Shown: one piece after another, positions 39,670 through 48,074 of the stretch
Layout: each line of letters starts with the position of its first letter
Position numbering within the stretch: position 1 is the first letter of the stretch
Assembly (NCBI GenBank): GCA_016214125.1
Contig: JACRPC010000031.1
Location: 45,444-109,443, forward strand
Direction of reading: 5' to 3'
DNA: 64,000 bases
From: Rhodospirillales bacterium
GTDB taxonomy: Bacteria > Pseudomonadota > Alphaproteobacteria > Rhodospirillales > WMHbin7
Translations under genes and position numbers: made by a program
The notes under the pieces: model-generated
Database searches by the model: none
Seen by the model: the letters and a program-made list of their open reading frames with translations, nothing else
What the model was told of the DNA's origin: nothing

Positions 39670-40174
39670 GCGCGGCCCTCCGGCTTGATGGGGGGCGGGC
39701 GGCCGCGACGCGCCGCCAGGGCGTCTTGGCGGTGGCGCCATCGGCCGGACCTTCATGGGCGGCTAACAGACGCGCCATGAGATCAAGCAGCCTGACCTGA
39801 TCGGCGTGACCCAAGGGAGCCAGCAATTCCCTTTGCGCCCGGCTCACCTGGGGTTTGGCGGCGGCCAGCAATTGGGTGCCCTTGGCGGTGAGGGTAACCG
39901 AGCGGGTGCGCCGATCGCGGGCCCCGGTCCGGCGGGTCAGCAGGCCGCGCGCCTCGAGCCGGTTGACAACATCCTTGACGGTCGAGGGATCGAGCATCGC
40001 CTGGACGGCGAGCGAGATCTGATCGGTCCCGGCATGGTCGGCGGCCAGACGCAAGAGGGTGAACTGCAAGGGGGTAAGCGCGACCGGGCGGAGATGGTGA
40101 AGGAACAGGGAGACCGAGACCTGCTGGAGGCGTCGGATCAGGAAGCCCGGATAGGGTCGGTTAGGCGTGCTCAT
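39659..40174 (-). CDS. MarR-family transcriptional regulator
   Basis: The 171-residue winged-helix protein has the MarR pattern: LTPLQFTLLRLAADH, the recognition helix around LDPSTVKDVVNRLEARGLL and the wing TGARDRRTRSVTLTAKG. A Pro/Arg-rich tail follows. It heads the thiolase-mutase-B12-ligase operon, and its stop overlaps the thiolase start. A perfect palindrome 55 bp upstream is a candidate autoregulatory operator. MarR proteins of such operons commonly respond to aromatic acids or acyl-CoAs; the ligand here is unknown. Confidence 0.88.
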   Translation of the reverse strand: MSTPNRPYPGFLIRRLQQVSVSLFLHHLRPVALTPLQFTLLRLAADHAGTDQISLAVQAMLDPSTVKDVVNRLEARGLLTRRTGARDRRTRSVTLTAKGTQLLAAAKPQVSRAQRELLAPLGHADQVRLLDLMARLLAAHEGPADGATAKTPWRRVAAARPPSSRRAAHGR

Positions 40175-40229
40175 CGCGGATCGCGCCCGCTGCCGTTCGT
40201 TCGTGAAGACGGGCCTGGCCCGTCAATTC

Positions 40230-40243
40230 GTGAGCATACTCAC
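40230..40243 (-). promoter_or_regulatory. candidate MarR operator
   Basis: GTGAGCATACTCAC is a palindrome with 5-bp arms around CATA, located 56 bp upstream of the MarR ATG. It is placed where an autoregulatory MarR site would be expected. Confidence 0.5.
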
Positions 40244-40273
40244 TTTTTCGCGGGTGTCAACCGAGCGCGCCGC

Positions 40274-40312
40274 CAAAAAAAGGCGCCGCGAGGAAGCCCC
40301 TCGCGGCGCCTT
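40274..40312 (-). terminator. intrinsic terminator of the catabolic operon ending in the binding-protein gene
   Basis: On the minus strand AAGGCGCCGCGAGG and CCTCGCGGCGCCTT form a 14-bp stem followed by TTTTTTT. It lies 16 nt after the binding-protein stop at 40328 and insulates that operon from the MarR operon. Confidence 0.9.
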
Positions 40313-40327
40313 GGTGGGAACGCGATG

Positions 40328-41506
40328 TTACTTGCCGGGGTCCTTGACCATCGGGAAGGTCTCGAATTCGACATTGACCAGCTTGCCGCCCTTGCGCTCG
40401 ACGCGGCGGATGTAGACGTTCTGGACGATGTCGCGCGTTTCGGCGTCGATGGCGATCGGGCCCCGGGGGCTGGTGGTCTTCCAGGTCCTCAGGAACTCGA
40501 TCATCTTGTCGGGATCGGCCTGACCGTTCTGGGCCTTGAGCGCGGCGTAGATGGCGGCCATGCCGTCCCAGGCGCCGACGGCGAAGAAGTTGGGCCGGAT
40601 CTTGTTGTTGACCTCGCCGAAGGCCTTGATGAAGGCGGCGTTCTCGGGGCTGTTGTGGTCGTGCGAGTAGTTGCCGGCGGTGATGGTGCCCAGAGCCGGA
40701 TCGCCGATGCTTTCGATGATGCCGTCCTCGGTCATCGACGCTTCGCCGATCAGCTTGATGCCGGCCCCCTGGAAGCCGCGTTCGACGACGCCCTTGAAGT
40801 AGGCGACCGATTGCTCGCCGGCCGGCACGAAGGAGAACACCGCGTCGGGCTTGGCGTCCTTGACGCGCTGCAGATAGGGGGCGAATTCCGGATTGCGGGC
40901 CGGCACCCGCACCTCGCCGATGATCTCGCCGCCGGCGGCGGTGAAGTATTTCTTGAACACCGCCTCGGCGTCGTGGCCGGCGGCGTAGTCGGACACCAGC
41001 GTGTAGACGCGCTTGATGCCGTTCTTCACCGCCCAGGTGCCCAAAGGCATGATGGTCTGGTGGAAGGCCAGCGACACCCGCACGATGTAGGGCGACCGGG
41101 TGGGAATGATCGAGGCCGCCGCGTTCATGATGATGAAGGGCTTCTTGGCCTCGGTCGCCACCGGGGCGATGGCGAGCGCGTTGGGGGTGAAGACGACGCC
41201 GGCCAGGACGTCGACCTTGTCGCGCACCACCAATTCCTGCGCCAGACGCTTGGCGGTGTCGGGGGCGACGCCGGTGGTGTCGCGCTTCAGAATCTCGACC
41301 TTACGCCCGCCGATGCTGTCGCCGTTCTGCTTCATATAGGCGGTGACGCTGGTATCCATTTGCAAGGCCAGATCGGCGAAGGGGCCGGAATAGGGTAGGA
41401 GCAGGCCAACCCGGATCGGCTCCTGAGCCTGGGCGCTCCCCAGGCCGATCAGGCCGGCGGCGGCAAACCCTAGCAACGCACGGCATGTTTTCACGAATCG
41501 CTTCAT
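40328..41506 (-). CDS. Liv-type periplasmic substrate-binding protein
   Basis: The 392-residue protein starts at the ATG after GGGAGGGAG. It has a signal peptide (MKRFVKTCRALLGFAAAG, ending SAQAQEP) and the Peripla_BP_6 pattern: IRVGLLLPYSGPFADLALQMD, GGRKVEILKRDTTGVAPDTAKRLAQELV and VDVLAGVVFTPNALAIAPVA. The region VYTLVSDYAAGHDAEAVFKKYF follows. No permease genes adjoin it, so it may use the transporter at 21222-25979 or one outside the window. It is the last gene of a run of catabolic genes and is followed by a strong terminator. An aromatic or alicyclic acid ligand is plausible by context. Confidence 0.9.
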   Translation of the reverse strand: MKRFVKTCRALLGFAAAGLIGLGSAQAQEPIRVGLLLPYSGPFADLALQMDTSVTAYMKQNGDSIGGRKVEILKRDTTGVAPDTAKRLAQELVVRDKVDVLAGVVFTPNALAIAPVATEAKKPFIIMNAAASIIPTRSPYIVRVSLAFHQTIMPLGTWAVKNGIKRVYTLVSDYAAGHDAEAVFKKYFTAAGGEIIGEVRVPARNPEFAPYLQRVKDAKPDAVFSFVPAGEQSVAYFKGVVERGFQGAGIKLIGEASMTEDGIIESIGDPALGTITAGNYSHDHNSPENAAFIKAFGEVNNKIRPNFFAVGAWDGMAAIYAALKAQNGQADPDKMIEFLRTWKTTSPRGPIAIDAETRDIVQNVYIRRVERKGGKLVNVEFETFPMVKDPGK

Positions 41507-41626
41507 CGCTCCCTCCCTTTGGTGGTTGTTCCGGCCCTGATTCGGCGGGCCATGCTCGTCAAAAAAAACGTTCCCGCACTTTATCACCCTCCAAGGCATT
41601 CCTGTAAAGCGCCATCAAACGATTGA

Positions 41627-42499
41627 TCAGGCAAGCTTGAGGACCTTGCGGGCGTTGTCGCGCAACAGTTTGCGCTTGACCTCGGGCTTGAGGTTCAGCT
41701 CGTCGACCTGCGGCAGGATGTGACCGTGGGTGAAGGCGGAGGGGCCGTTGGTGCCCCAGATGACCTTGTCCTGGCCGCGCGTTTTGACGAAACGCAGCAG
41801 GCTGGGATCCCAATATTTCGGCATGTGCGCGTCCATGCCGAGATAGACGTTCTCGTGCTTCCAGGCCATGGCGATCATTTCTTCCACCCAGGGCCAGCCG
41901 GTGTGGGTGCCGACGATGGCGAGTTTGGGGAAATCGAGCGCGATGTTATCGAGGAGAATCGGGCGGGCCATCTCGCTCGGCATCGATTCGGCCGAATGGC
42001 CGACCTGCATGGAGACCGGCACCCCCAACTCCTCGCACTTGGCGTAGAAGGGGTAGAGGCGGCGGTGATCGATGGGAATGTTGAAGCCGTAGACGTGCAG
42101 ATAGGCCGCCTTGAAGCCGAAATCCTTGATGGCGCGCTCCATCTCGCGCACGCCGTCCATGCCCTTTTGCGGGTTGATGCCGGCGAAACCGACGAAGCGG
42201 TTGGGATGGGCCTTGATGACCTCGGCCACTTCCTCGGTCTTGACGTCGATGATCAGCCGATCCTCGCGGTAGGACTTCATGATGAATTGGACGATGCAAT
42301 GGCGCTCGACGCCCGCCTGGTCCATCAGCGCCACCATTTCGTCGGGCGTCCAGCCCTTGCGAATCACATGCTCGAAATCCCACCATTTTGCCAGTTTCGA
42401 CAATTCGGCGCTGGCCAGCCAATATTTCTCGAAATAGCTCTTGGTGAACATGTAGCCCATAAAATCGATGGCCATGATCTTGTCGGCGGGTGCGTTCAA
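41627..42499 (-). CDS. amidohydrolase-2-family protein lacking usual metal ligands
   Basis: The ~290-residue protein has the TIM-barrel pattern of amidohydrolase_2 enzymes: FVGFAGINPQKGMDGVREMERAI, LYPFYAKCEELGVPVSMQVGH, KLAIVGTHTGWPWVEEMI and VYLGMDAHMPKYW. The N-terminal HxH that normally binds metal is replaced (AIDFMGYM, residues 10-17), and the late Asp motif is WGTNGP with Asn at about residue 251. The start is a TTG 5 nt after a perfect GAGGAGG; a GTG 18 nt upstream overlapping the previous stop (GTGA) is the alternative. In this operon it could be a ring-opening hydrolase or decarboxylase-like enzyme; this is unproven. Confidence 0.8.
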   Translation of the reverse strand: MNAPADKIMAIDFMGYMFTKSYFEKYWLASAELSKLAKWWDFEHVIRKGWTPDEMVALMDQAGVERHCIVQFIMKSYREDRLIIDVKTEEVAEVIKAHPNRFVGFAGINPQKGMDGVREMERAIKDFGFKAAYLHVYGFNIPIDHRRLYPFYAKCEELGVPVSMQVGHSAESMPSEMARPILLDNIALDFPKLAIVGTHTGWPWVEEMIAMAWKHENVYLGMDAHMPKYWDPSLLRFVKTRGQDKVIWGTNGPSAFTHGHILPQVDELNLKPEVKRKLLRDNARKVLKLA

Positions 42500-42513
42500 T
42501 CGATCCTCCTCTT

Positions 42514-42924
42514 TCACGGATTGGGCAGCCGCACCGACGCCTGGGCGGTGACGACCGCGGTGCCTTGCTGGTTTTCGCAGACGATCTCAAGAAGGGTGGC
42601 GCCGCCGGCCTGGTGGGCGACGACCCGGCCGGCGACCGTGACGGTGTCGCCGGGGCGGATGGGGGCGCGGAATTTCATCTCCACCCGGCCGCTCTCCAGC
42701 CAGGCGCGGCCGAAGCGGCGCGTCATCGCTTGACCGATATAGCCGAGCGCGGTCAGGCCGTGCGCAATGGTGCCCTTGAAGGCGGTCTGGGCGGCGAATT
42801 GGGGATCGACGTGAATGGGGTTGTAATCGCCCGAGGCGCTGGCGTAGGCGTCGATGCCGGCCTGGGTAACCGTCTTGACCAGAGGCGCCAGCGATTCGCC
42901 GACCAAAGGAAGGTCTTGGCTCAT
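42514..42924 (-). CDS. MaoC-type (R)-specific enoyl-CoA hydratase
   Basis: The 136-residue single hot-dog protein contains the hydratase-2 motif SGDYNPIHVDPQFA, with the catalytic Asp and His (D-x4-H), followed by FKGTIAHGLTALGYIGQAM. It hydrates enoyl-CoAs in the (R) configuration or reverses that step. It directly follows a second MaoC-type gene (stop at 42926). The two may form a heterodimeric hydratase, since two-gene MaoC pairs with a FAS1-type N-half and a catalytic C-half are known. Confidence 0.9.
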   Translation of the reverse strand: MSQDLPLVGESLAPLVKTVTQAGIDAYASASGDYNPIHVDPQFAAQTAFKGTIAHGLTALGYIGQAMTRRFGRAWLESGRVEMKFRAPIRPGDTVTVAGRVVAHQAGGATLLEIVCENQQGTAVVTAQASVRLPNP

Positions 42925-42925
42925 G

Positions 42926-43402
42926 TCACTTCGGCCAAATCACGGAAATTTCGCCCCGCGCGACGCGCTGGCCGTGCTGATTGTCGTGAAGCGTCTCGAA
43001 GGTGACGAATTTGCGCTCCTTGCGAATCGCCTTCTCGAGAACGCGGCCGCGGCTGACGATGGTGTCGCCGGCCAGCATCAGGCCGGAAAACTCGAAAACC
43101 TGCCCGGCATGGATGACCCCGGGCGGCGGCTTGCGCTTCGGATTGTAGGCGCCCAACAGATTGCTGATGCGGGCGTAGATGCCCACCGTGGCCGGCGGCG
43201 CCACCAGCCCGGGATAACCGGCGGCCTTGGCGGCGGCTTCGTCCCGATGGATGGGATTGTCGTCGCCGATGGCGGCGGCGTAGGCGCGGATGGTCTCCGC
43301 CGTCATGACGACCGCATAGGCGGGCGTCTCGGCGCCCGGTTCGATGTCGTCGAACAGAAGCTCGAGGCCGGCGGCGTAGGCGTTCCGGGCCTCAGAGTCC
43401 AT
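42926..43402 (-). CDS. MaoC/FAS1-type dehydratase domain protein
   Basis: The 158-residue hot-dog protein has a FAS1-like dehydratase pattern: IRAYAAAIGDDNPIHRDEAAAKAAGYPGLVAPPATVG, then GVIHAGQVFEFSGLMLAGDTI. It retains the DDNPIH segment, so it may be catalytic itself or serve as the N-half of a heterodimer with the 136-residue MaoC protein encoded immediately downstream. The start lies within the end of the SDR gene (11-nt overlap); an ATG four codons upstream is possible. Confidence 0.85.
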   Translation of the reverse strand: MDSEARNAYAAGLELLFDDIEPGAETPAYAVVMTAETIRAYAAAIGDDNPIHRDEAAAKAAGYPGLVAPPATVGIYARISNLLGAYNPKRKPPPGVIHAGQVFEFSGLMLAGDTIVSRGRVLEKAIRKERKFVTFETLHDNQHGQRVARGEISVIWPK

Positions 43403-44147
43403 GCATGCCGCCATCGATGTAATGGACCTGGCCGTGGACGTAATGGCCCTCGGGCGAGGCGAGATAGACGAACAGCGGCGCCACCGTGTCCGGGGTGGCG
43501 AAGCGGCGCATCAGAATGCGGTTGAGCGTCGTTTCGCGGAACTTTTCGTTGGTACGGATGGTCTCGGACATCGCCGTCTCCACCACCCCCGGGCAGATGG
43601 CGTTGACGTTGATGTCGTGAGCGGCCAATTCCTTGGCGCAGCTCTTCATCAGGCCCAGCATGCCGCCTTTGGCGGCGCCGTAATTGCACTGGCCGACCGT
43701 GCCCTCGGAGCCGGCGATCGAGGAGACGAAGAGGACCGAACCGCCGCCTTTTTCCTTCATCGATTTGCGCACGGCCTCGCGGGTGCAAAGAAAGGCGCCG
43801 GTCAGGTGCGAATTGAGGACCAGGAACCACTTCTCGATCGTCATGTTGGTGAGCATGGCGGGCGCCGAGGCGCCGGCGCCGTTGACCAGAATGTCGATGG
43901 CGCCGAACGCGGCCAGCGTCTCGTCCATCAGGGACGAGACCTGGCCCTCGTTCGCCACGTCGCAGGCGACGAAGCGCGCCTGGCCGCCGCCGCCTGCGAT
44001 CCGCTGCAAGGTATCGTCGACCTCGGGATGGCGGACGATGTCGGTGATCACCACCTTGGCGCCCTCCGCCGCGTAGGCCAGCGCGACGGCGCGGCCGATG
44101 CCGCGCCCCGCTCCGGTGATGACGGCAACCCTGTCCCTAAGACGCAT
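43392..44147 (-). CDS. SDR-family 3-oxoacyl reductase/hydroxyacyl dehydrogenase
   Basis: The 251-residue classical SDR has the cofactor motif TGAGRGIG (11-18), NGAG, the catalytic Ser in VSSIAGSEG and the YxxxK motif as YGAAKGG, with a C-terminal YIDGGMHGL. It probably interconverts a hydroxyacyl-CoA and an oxoacyl-CoA, or a cyclic alcohol and ketone, in the pathway. It lies 14 nt after the 3-hydroxyacyl-CoA dehydrogenase gene and overlaps the MaoC/FAS1-type gene. All active-site residues are present, unlike the SDR at 33866. Confidence 0.9.
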   Translation of the reverse strand: MRLRDRVAVITGAGRGIGRAVALAYAAEGAKVVITDIVRHPEVDDTLQRIAGGGGQARFVACDVANEGQVSSLMDETLAAFGAIDILVNGAGASAPAMLTNMTIEKWFLVLNSHLTGAFLCTREAVRKSMKEKGGGSVLFVSSIAGSEGTVGQCNYGAAKGGMLGLMKSCAKELAAHDINVNAICPGVVETAMSETIRTNEKFRETTLNRILMRRFATPDTVAPLFVYLASPEGHYVHGQVHYIDGGMHGL

Positions 44148-44161
44148 GACCGTTCCTCCGG

Positions 44162-45019
44162 TTAGCGCTTGGAAGCGTATTCGTAGAAGCCCTTGCCCGC
44201 CTTCTGGCCCAGGCGCCCGGCCGCCACCATCTGGCGCAGCAGCGGCGAAGGCAGGAAGCGCGGCCCCATCTTGGCCGCCAGATCGTCGAGGATCACCAAG
44301 ATGGTCTCAAGGCCGATCAGATCGGCCAGACGCAGCGGGCCCATCGGCCAGTTGAAGCCATGCTCGCAGGCGGCGTCGATGTTCTCGGGCGAACTGACCC
44401 CTTCGTAAAGGGTGTGGATGCCCTCGTTGATCATCTGGATGCCGATGCGGCTGGAGACGAAGCCCGGATAATCCTTGCAGGGCACCGGCACCTTGCCGGC
44501 CCCGGCCAGGAACTCGATCACCGCCTTGGTGACCTCGGGCTTGGTGTAGTAGCCGTTGACGATCTCGACCAGACGCATCACCACCGGCGGGTGATGGAAA
44601 TGGGTGCCGATGGTGCGTTCGGGATGCTTGGTCTTGTTGGTCACTTCGGTGATCGGCAGGGCCGAGGTCGTGGTGGCGAGAATGACGTTGGGCGCCATGA
44701 TGGCGTCGAGATCGGTGGCGATCTTGCGCTTGACGTCGATATTCTCGATCGCCGCCTCGATGCACAGATCGACGCCTTGGGCGGCCTCGTAGCTGTCGAC
44801 CAGCGAAAGGCGGTCGCCGATCGCCTTGGCCTTGGCGGCGTCGAGCTTGCCCTTCTCGACCGAGCGGGTCAGCGAGTCCTTGATCTTGGCCAGGCCGCGT
44901 TCGGCGTTGGCCTTGGAGACGTCGTACATGAAAACCTGGGCGCCGCCGGTGGCGCACACCTGGGCAATGCCATGCCCCATCTGGCCGCATCCGACCACCA
45001 GAACCTTCTTGATGTTCAC
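44162..45019 (-). CDS. 3-hydroxyacyl-CoA dehydrogenase (HBDH type)
   Basis: The 285-residue enzyme has the N-terminal NAD-binding motif VVGCGQMGHGIAQVCATGG and IEAAIENIDVKRKI. The catalytic region is IGTHFHHPPVVMRLVEIV, with the active-site His (the usual FxPxP is FHHPP here). The C-terminal helical domain has FVSSRIGIQMINEGI and GFNWPMGPLRLADLIGL. It oxidises (S)-3-hydroxyacyl-CoA to 3-oxoacyl-CoA with NAD+. It heads the minus-strand operon down to the binding-protein gene. A palindrome matching another upstream of the ligase-TetR operon lies about 35 bp upstream. Confidence 0.92.
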   Translation of the reverse strand: MNIKKVLVVGCGQMGHGIAQVCATGGAQVFMYDVSKANAERGLAKIKDSLTRSVEKGKLDAAKAKAIGDRLSLVDSYEAAQGVDLCIEAAIENIDVKRKIATDLDAIMAPNVILATTTSALPITEVTNKTKHPERTIGTHFHHPPVVMRLVEIVNGYYTKPEVTKAVIEFLAGAGKVPVPCKDYPGFVSSRIGIQMINEGIHTLYEGVSSPENIDAACEHGFNWPMGPLRLADLIGLETILVILDDLAAKMGPRFLPSPLLRQMVAAGRLGQKAGKGFYEYASKR

Positions 45020-45050
45020 GGCGCTTCTCCCTGTTTGGCGAGGATCAAAT

Positions 45051-45075
45051 AAAATACGAACGGTCGTTTTTAATA
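45051..45075 (-). promoter_or_regulatory. candidate TetR operator 1
   Basis: AAAATACGAACGGTCGTTTT (extending to TTAATA) contains AACG-GT-CGTT flanked by A and T tracts. The core CGAACGNNCGTTTTTA recurs at 49717-49744, and a TetR gene lies between the two sites. Position: directly upstream of the 3-hydroxyacyl-CoA dehydrogenase operon. Confidence 0.7.
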
Positions 45076-45122
45076 CTAAGACGGCGCCACGACCGAGTCA
45101 ATCGGCGAAGACCTTGCCGACA

Positions 45123-47408
45123 TCAGCCGTCTTCGTCCGTCTGGCCGTCCAGCGCGTCGAGCACCCGATCGGGCGCGAAGGGGGTGGCGCCCAAGCGAAC
45201 GCCGACCGCGTCGAAGATGGCGTTGCCGACGGCGGCGATCGCGCTGGCCAACGCGCCCTCGCTCGCCTCCTTGGCGCCGAACGGCCCGTTGGGATCGAGG
45301 CTTTCGACGATCTTAAGCGCGATCGGCGGCGACTCGAGCATCGTCGGCACCCGGTAGTCGAGCAGATTGGCGGTAAGCGCCATCCCCTCGTGATAGCGGG
45401 TTTCCTCGGACAAAGCCTGGCCCAGCCCCATCCAGACCTGGCCCTCGATCTGGCCTTCGACCGCCAGCGGATTGATGGCGAAGCCGCAATCGAGCGCCGT
45501 CCAAAGGCGTTCGACGGTCACCCGGCCGGTGACCCGGTCGACCTGCACCTGGGCGACGGTGGCGCCATAGGAATAGCCCATCGAGGGCCCGACCGCCGAA
45601 CCGCGAAACTTGACCGTGCCTTGGTATTCCTTGGGCACCGTGAAGGTGCCCTTGACCGCAAGGGTGCCGGTGCCGACCAGGGCGCGTCCGACCACGTCCT
45701 TGAAGGCCAATCCGGCATCCTGGCGCCCGGCCACCCGATAGCGTTCGGCCTTGCATTCGACATCGCCCGGCCGGGCCTCCAGGGCTTTGGCCGCCGCCTC
45801 GTCGAGGATCGCCTTCAGGCGGCGCGCCGCATCGATGGCGGCGTTGCCGCACATGAAGGAAATGCGCGAGGAAAAGGCGCCGTTGTCCTTGGGCACCAAT
45901 TGGGTGTCGCCCTCGCACACGCGGATGCGCTCGATCGCCACTCCCAGCACCCCGGCCACCGATTGGGCGATCAACGTGCTCGAGCCTTGGCCGATGTCGG
46001 GCGCGCCGGTGAGGACCGTGATCCGGCCGTCGAAATCGAGCTTGAGTTCGATCACTGCGTGCGGCTCGCCGGTGCGATGGATGGGGGTGGGGGCGCCGCT
46101 CAACATATGCGAGCAGGCCATGCCAAGTCCGCGATCAGGGCCCAGCTTGCCCCGGCGCGTCTTCCAGCCTGAGGCCTCCTCGATCCAATCGAGACAGGCG
46201 GCCAGACCGCAGGAATTGATTTTGACCCCGGTCAGGGTTTCGCAAGGCGCGGTGAGCAGATTGCGCCGGCGGACCTGGAAGGGATCGAGCCCCAGTTTGA
46301 TCGCCATCGCGTCCATCAGCATCTCGAAGCCGACCCGGCTGGTGACGGTGCCGTGGCCGCGCATCGGTCCGCAGGCGGGCGTGTTGGTGACGTAGCGCCG
46401 ACCCTGGTAGCGCAGCGCCGAAAGCTCATAGAGATTGGCCAAGCCGGCGCCGGCGTAAAGGATGGTGATGATGCCGTAGCTGGGATAGGCGCCGCCCGCC
46501 TGCACCGCCTGAGCGTCGATGGCGGTGATGGCGCCGTCTTCGGCCAGTCCCAGCGTGATGGTCACCTTCGATTTCGGCCGCCCGCGATGGCTCAAGAACG
46601 CCTCTTCGCGGGTTTGCAACAGCCGCACCCGACCGCCCGCCGCCCGGGCCAAGAGGGCGGCGATGATCTCGAAATTGAGCGCCTCGGCCCGCGCGCCGAA
46701 CCCGCCGCCGACGAAGGGCTTGACGATCCGGATGCGGGCCGTGTCGAGATCGAGGCATTGGGCAAGCATGCGGTGCAGGTAATGCGGCACCTGGCTGTGC
46801 GACCAGACCGTCAAGTGCTCGCGCGCCGGATCGTACTCGGCCACCACGCCGTTGGGTTCCATCTGGGCGTGGATCACCTCGTCGGTCTCGAAGGCGCTTT
46901 CCATCACCAGCTTGGCGCCGGCCAAGCCGCCCTCGACATCGCCCAGCGTGTAGCTTTGCTCGCGCAAGAGATTGCCGGGATAGGCCTCGTGGATGTCGAT
47001 CGCCCCCGGCGCGGCGGCGGCCTCGGCGGTGAAATAGGCCGGCAGCAAGCGGGTCTCGATGGCGATGCGCCGAAGCGCCTCGTCGGCCGTCTTCTCGTCC
47101 TGGGCGGCGACGGCGGCGATCGGATCGCCGCGATAGCGCACCCGGCCGCGCGCCAGCGGGTATTCGTTCTCGGCGATCGGCAGCACGCCGAAGGGCTTGT
47201 CGCAGGCCTCGCCGGTCAGCACCGCCGCCACCCCGGGCAGGGCCAAGGCCGCGCGGGTGTCGATCGACAGGATTTCGGCGTGCGGCCAGGGGCTGCGCAG
47301 GATGCGCCCGACCAGCGCGTTCGCCGGATCGAGATCGGCCACGTATTTCGCCCGGCCGGTGACCTTTTCGATGCCGTCGATCAGGGGCTGGCGGGTGCCG
47401 ACGCTCAT
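45123..47408 (-). CDS. xanthine dehydrogenase-family molybdenum subunit, 4-hydroxybenzoyl-CoA reductase alpha-like
   Basis: The 761-residue protein has the large-subunit pattern: [20 protein letters not shown], the Mo-site region [36 protein letters not shown] and [19 protein letters not shown] late [14 protein letters not shown] motif holds the active-site Glu region. The length and late motif resemble HcrA/HbaC, which reductively removes the para-hydroxyl of 4-hydroxybenzoyl-CoA. The matching FAD and 2Fe-2S subunit genes are not adjacent. It follows the TetR gene by 9 nt, in the ligase-TetR operon. Other family activities (CO, aldehyde or nicotinate-type dehydrogenases) cannot be excluded. 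Confidence 0.82.
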   Translation of the reverse strand: MSVGTRQPLIDGIEKVTGRAKYVADLDPANALVGRILRSPWPHAEILSIDTRAALALPGVAAVLTGEACDKPFGVLPIAENEYPLARGRVRYRGDPIAAVAAQDEKTADEALRRIAIETRLLPAYFTAEAAAAPGAIDIHEAYPGNLLREQSYTLGDVEGGLAGAKLVMESAFETDEVIHAQMEPNGVVAEYDPAREHLTVWSHSQVPHYLHRMLAQCLDLDTARIRIVKPFVGGGFGARAEALNFEIIAALLARAAGGRVRLLQTREEAFLSHRGRPKSKVTITLGLAEDGAITAIDAQAVQAGGAYPSYGIITILYAGAGLANLYELSALRYQGRRYVTNTPACGPMRGHGTVTSRVGFEMLMDAMAIKLGLDPFQVRRRNLLTAPCETLTGVKINSCGLAACLDWIEEASGWKTRRGKLGPDRGLGMACSHMLSGAPTPIHRTGEPHAVIELKLDFDGRITVLTGAPDIGQGSSTLIAQSVAGVLGVAIERIRVCEGDTQLVPKDNGAFSSRISFMCGNAAIDAARRLKAILDEAAAKALEARPGDVECKAERYRVAGRQDAGLAFKDVVGRALVGTGTLAVKGTFTVPKEYQGTVKFRGSAVGPSMGYSYGATVAQVQVDRVTGRVTVERLWTALDCGFAINPLAVEGQIEGQVWMGLGQALSEETRYHEGMALTANLLDYRVPTMLESPPIALKIVESLDPNGPFGAKEASEGALASAIAAVGNAIFDAVGVRLGATPFAPDRVLDALDGQTDEDG

Positions 47409-47417
47409 GCCCCGATC

Positions 47418-48074
47418 TTACGCCAGGCCGTGAAAGATGAAGCCGGTGATTTCGTCGGCGATGGCGTCGACCGCCAGCGGGCCCTTCGGCCGATACCACA
47501 AATAGAACCAGTTGATGGTGGCCAAAATGTTGAAGGCGGCCACCGTGACGCTGGCGCCCTTGCGCTTGCGGGCGCGCAGGAAGGCCGCCACCGCCTCTTC
47601 AAACGCGTGGACGATGCCCAGATATTGGCGATTGATGATGGCGCGGCGCCTTTTTGGCAGATGATAGGCCTCGTTCTGGAAGATGGCGATCTCCTTGACC
47701 ATGCTCGGATGCTCGACGAGGTGGAGCATGGCGCGGATCATCGCCCGCAAGCCGCCCTCCGGATCACCGGGGTGGCGCTGTTTGACCTCGGCCAGCAGGC
47801 CCAGCGTCTTCTCGCCGGTGCGGCGCATGATCATGAACAGGATGTCTTCCTTGTCGGCGAAGTGGTTGTAGATCACCGAACTGCTCTTGCCGATTTTGGT
47901 GATCAATTGGCGGATCGAGGCGTTGGTGTAGCCCTTGGCGTGAAAAAGGTCGATCGCCTCGGCCAGAACCCGGTCGCGGGTGGCAATGCCCTTCTTGTAT
48001 TTGTTGCCCACGGCCAACGCGCCGGCGAAGTCGTCGGGGTTGAGCCGGGGCGTCCGGGTAGGCGCTCGCGCCAC
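47418..48074 (-). CDS. TetR-family transcriptional regulator
   Basis: The ~218-residue protein starts at a GTG that overlaps the ligase stop (TAGTG). After ~40 flexible residues comes the TetR HTH: RDRVLAEAIDLFHAKGYTNASIRQLITKIGKSSSVIYNHFADKEDILFMIM. An all-helical ligand domain of the acyl-CoA-responsive type follows. It lies between the ligase and the molybdenum-subunit genes. Two matching palindromes, upstream of the ligase (49717) and of the 3-hydroxyacyl-CoA dehydrogenase operon (45051), are its likely operators, so it should regulate both and its own gene. Confidence 0.88.
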   Translation of the reverse strand: MARAPTRTPRLNPDDFAGALAVGNKYKKGIATRDRVLAEAIDLFHAKGYTNASIRQLITKIGKSSSVIYNHFADKEDILFMIMRRTGEKTLGLLAEVKQRHPGDPEGGLRAMIRAMLHLVEHPSMVKEIAIFQNEAYHLPKRRRAIINRQYLGIVHAFEEAVAAFLRARKRKGASVTVAAFNILATINWFYLWYRPKGPLAVDAIADEITGFIFHGLA

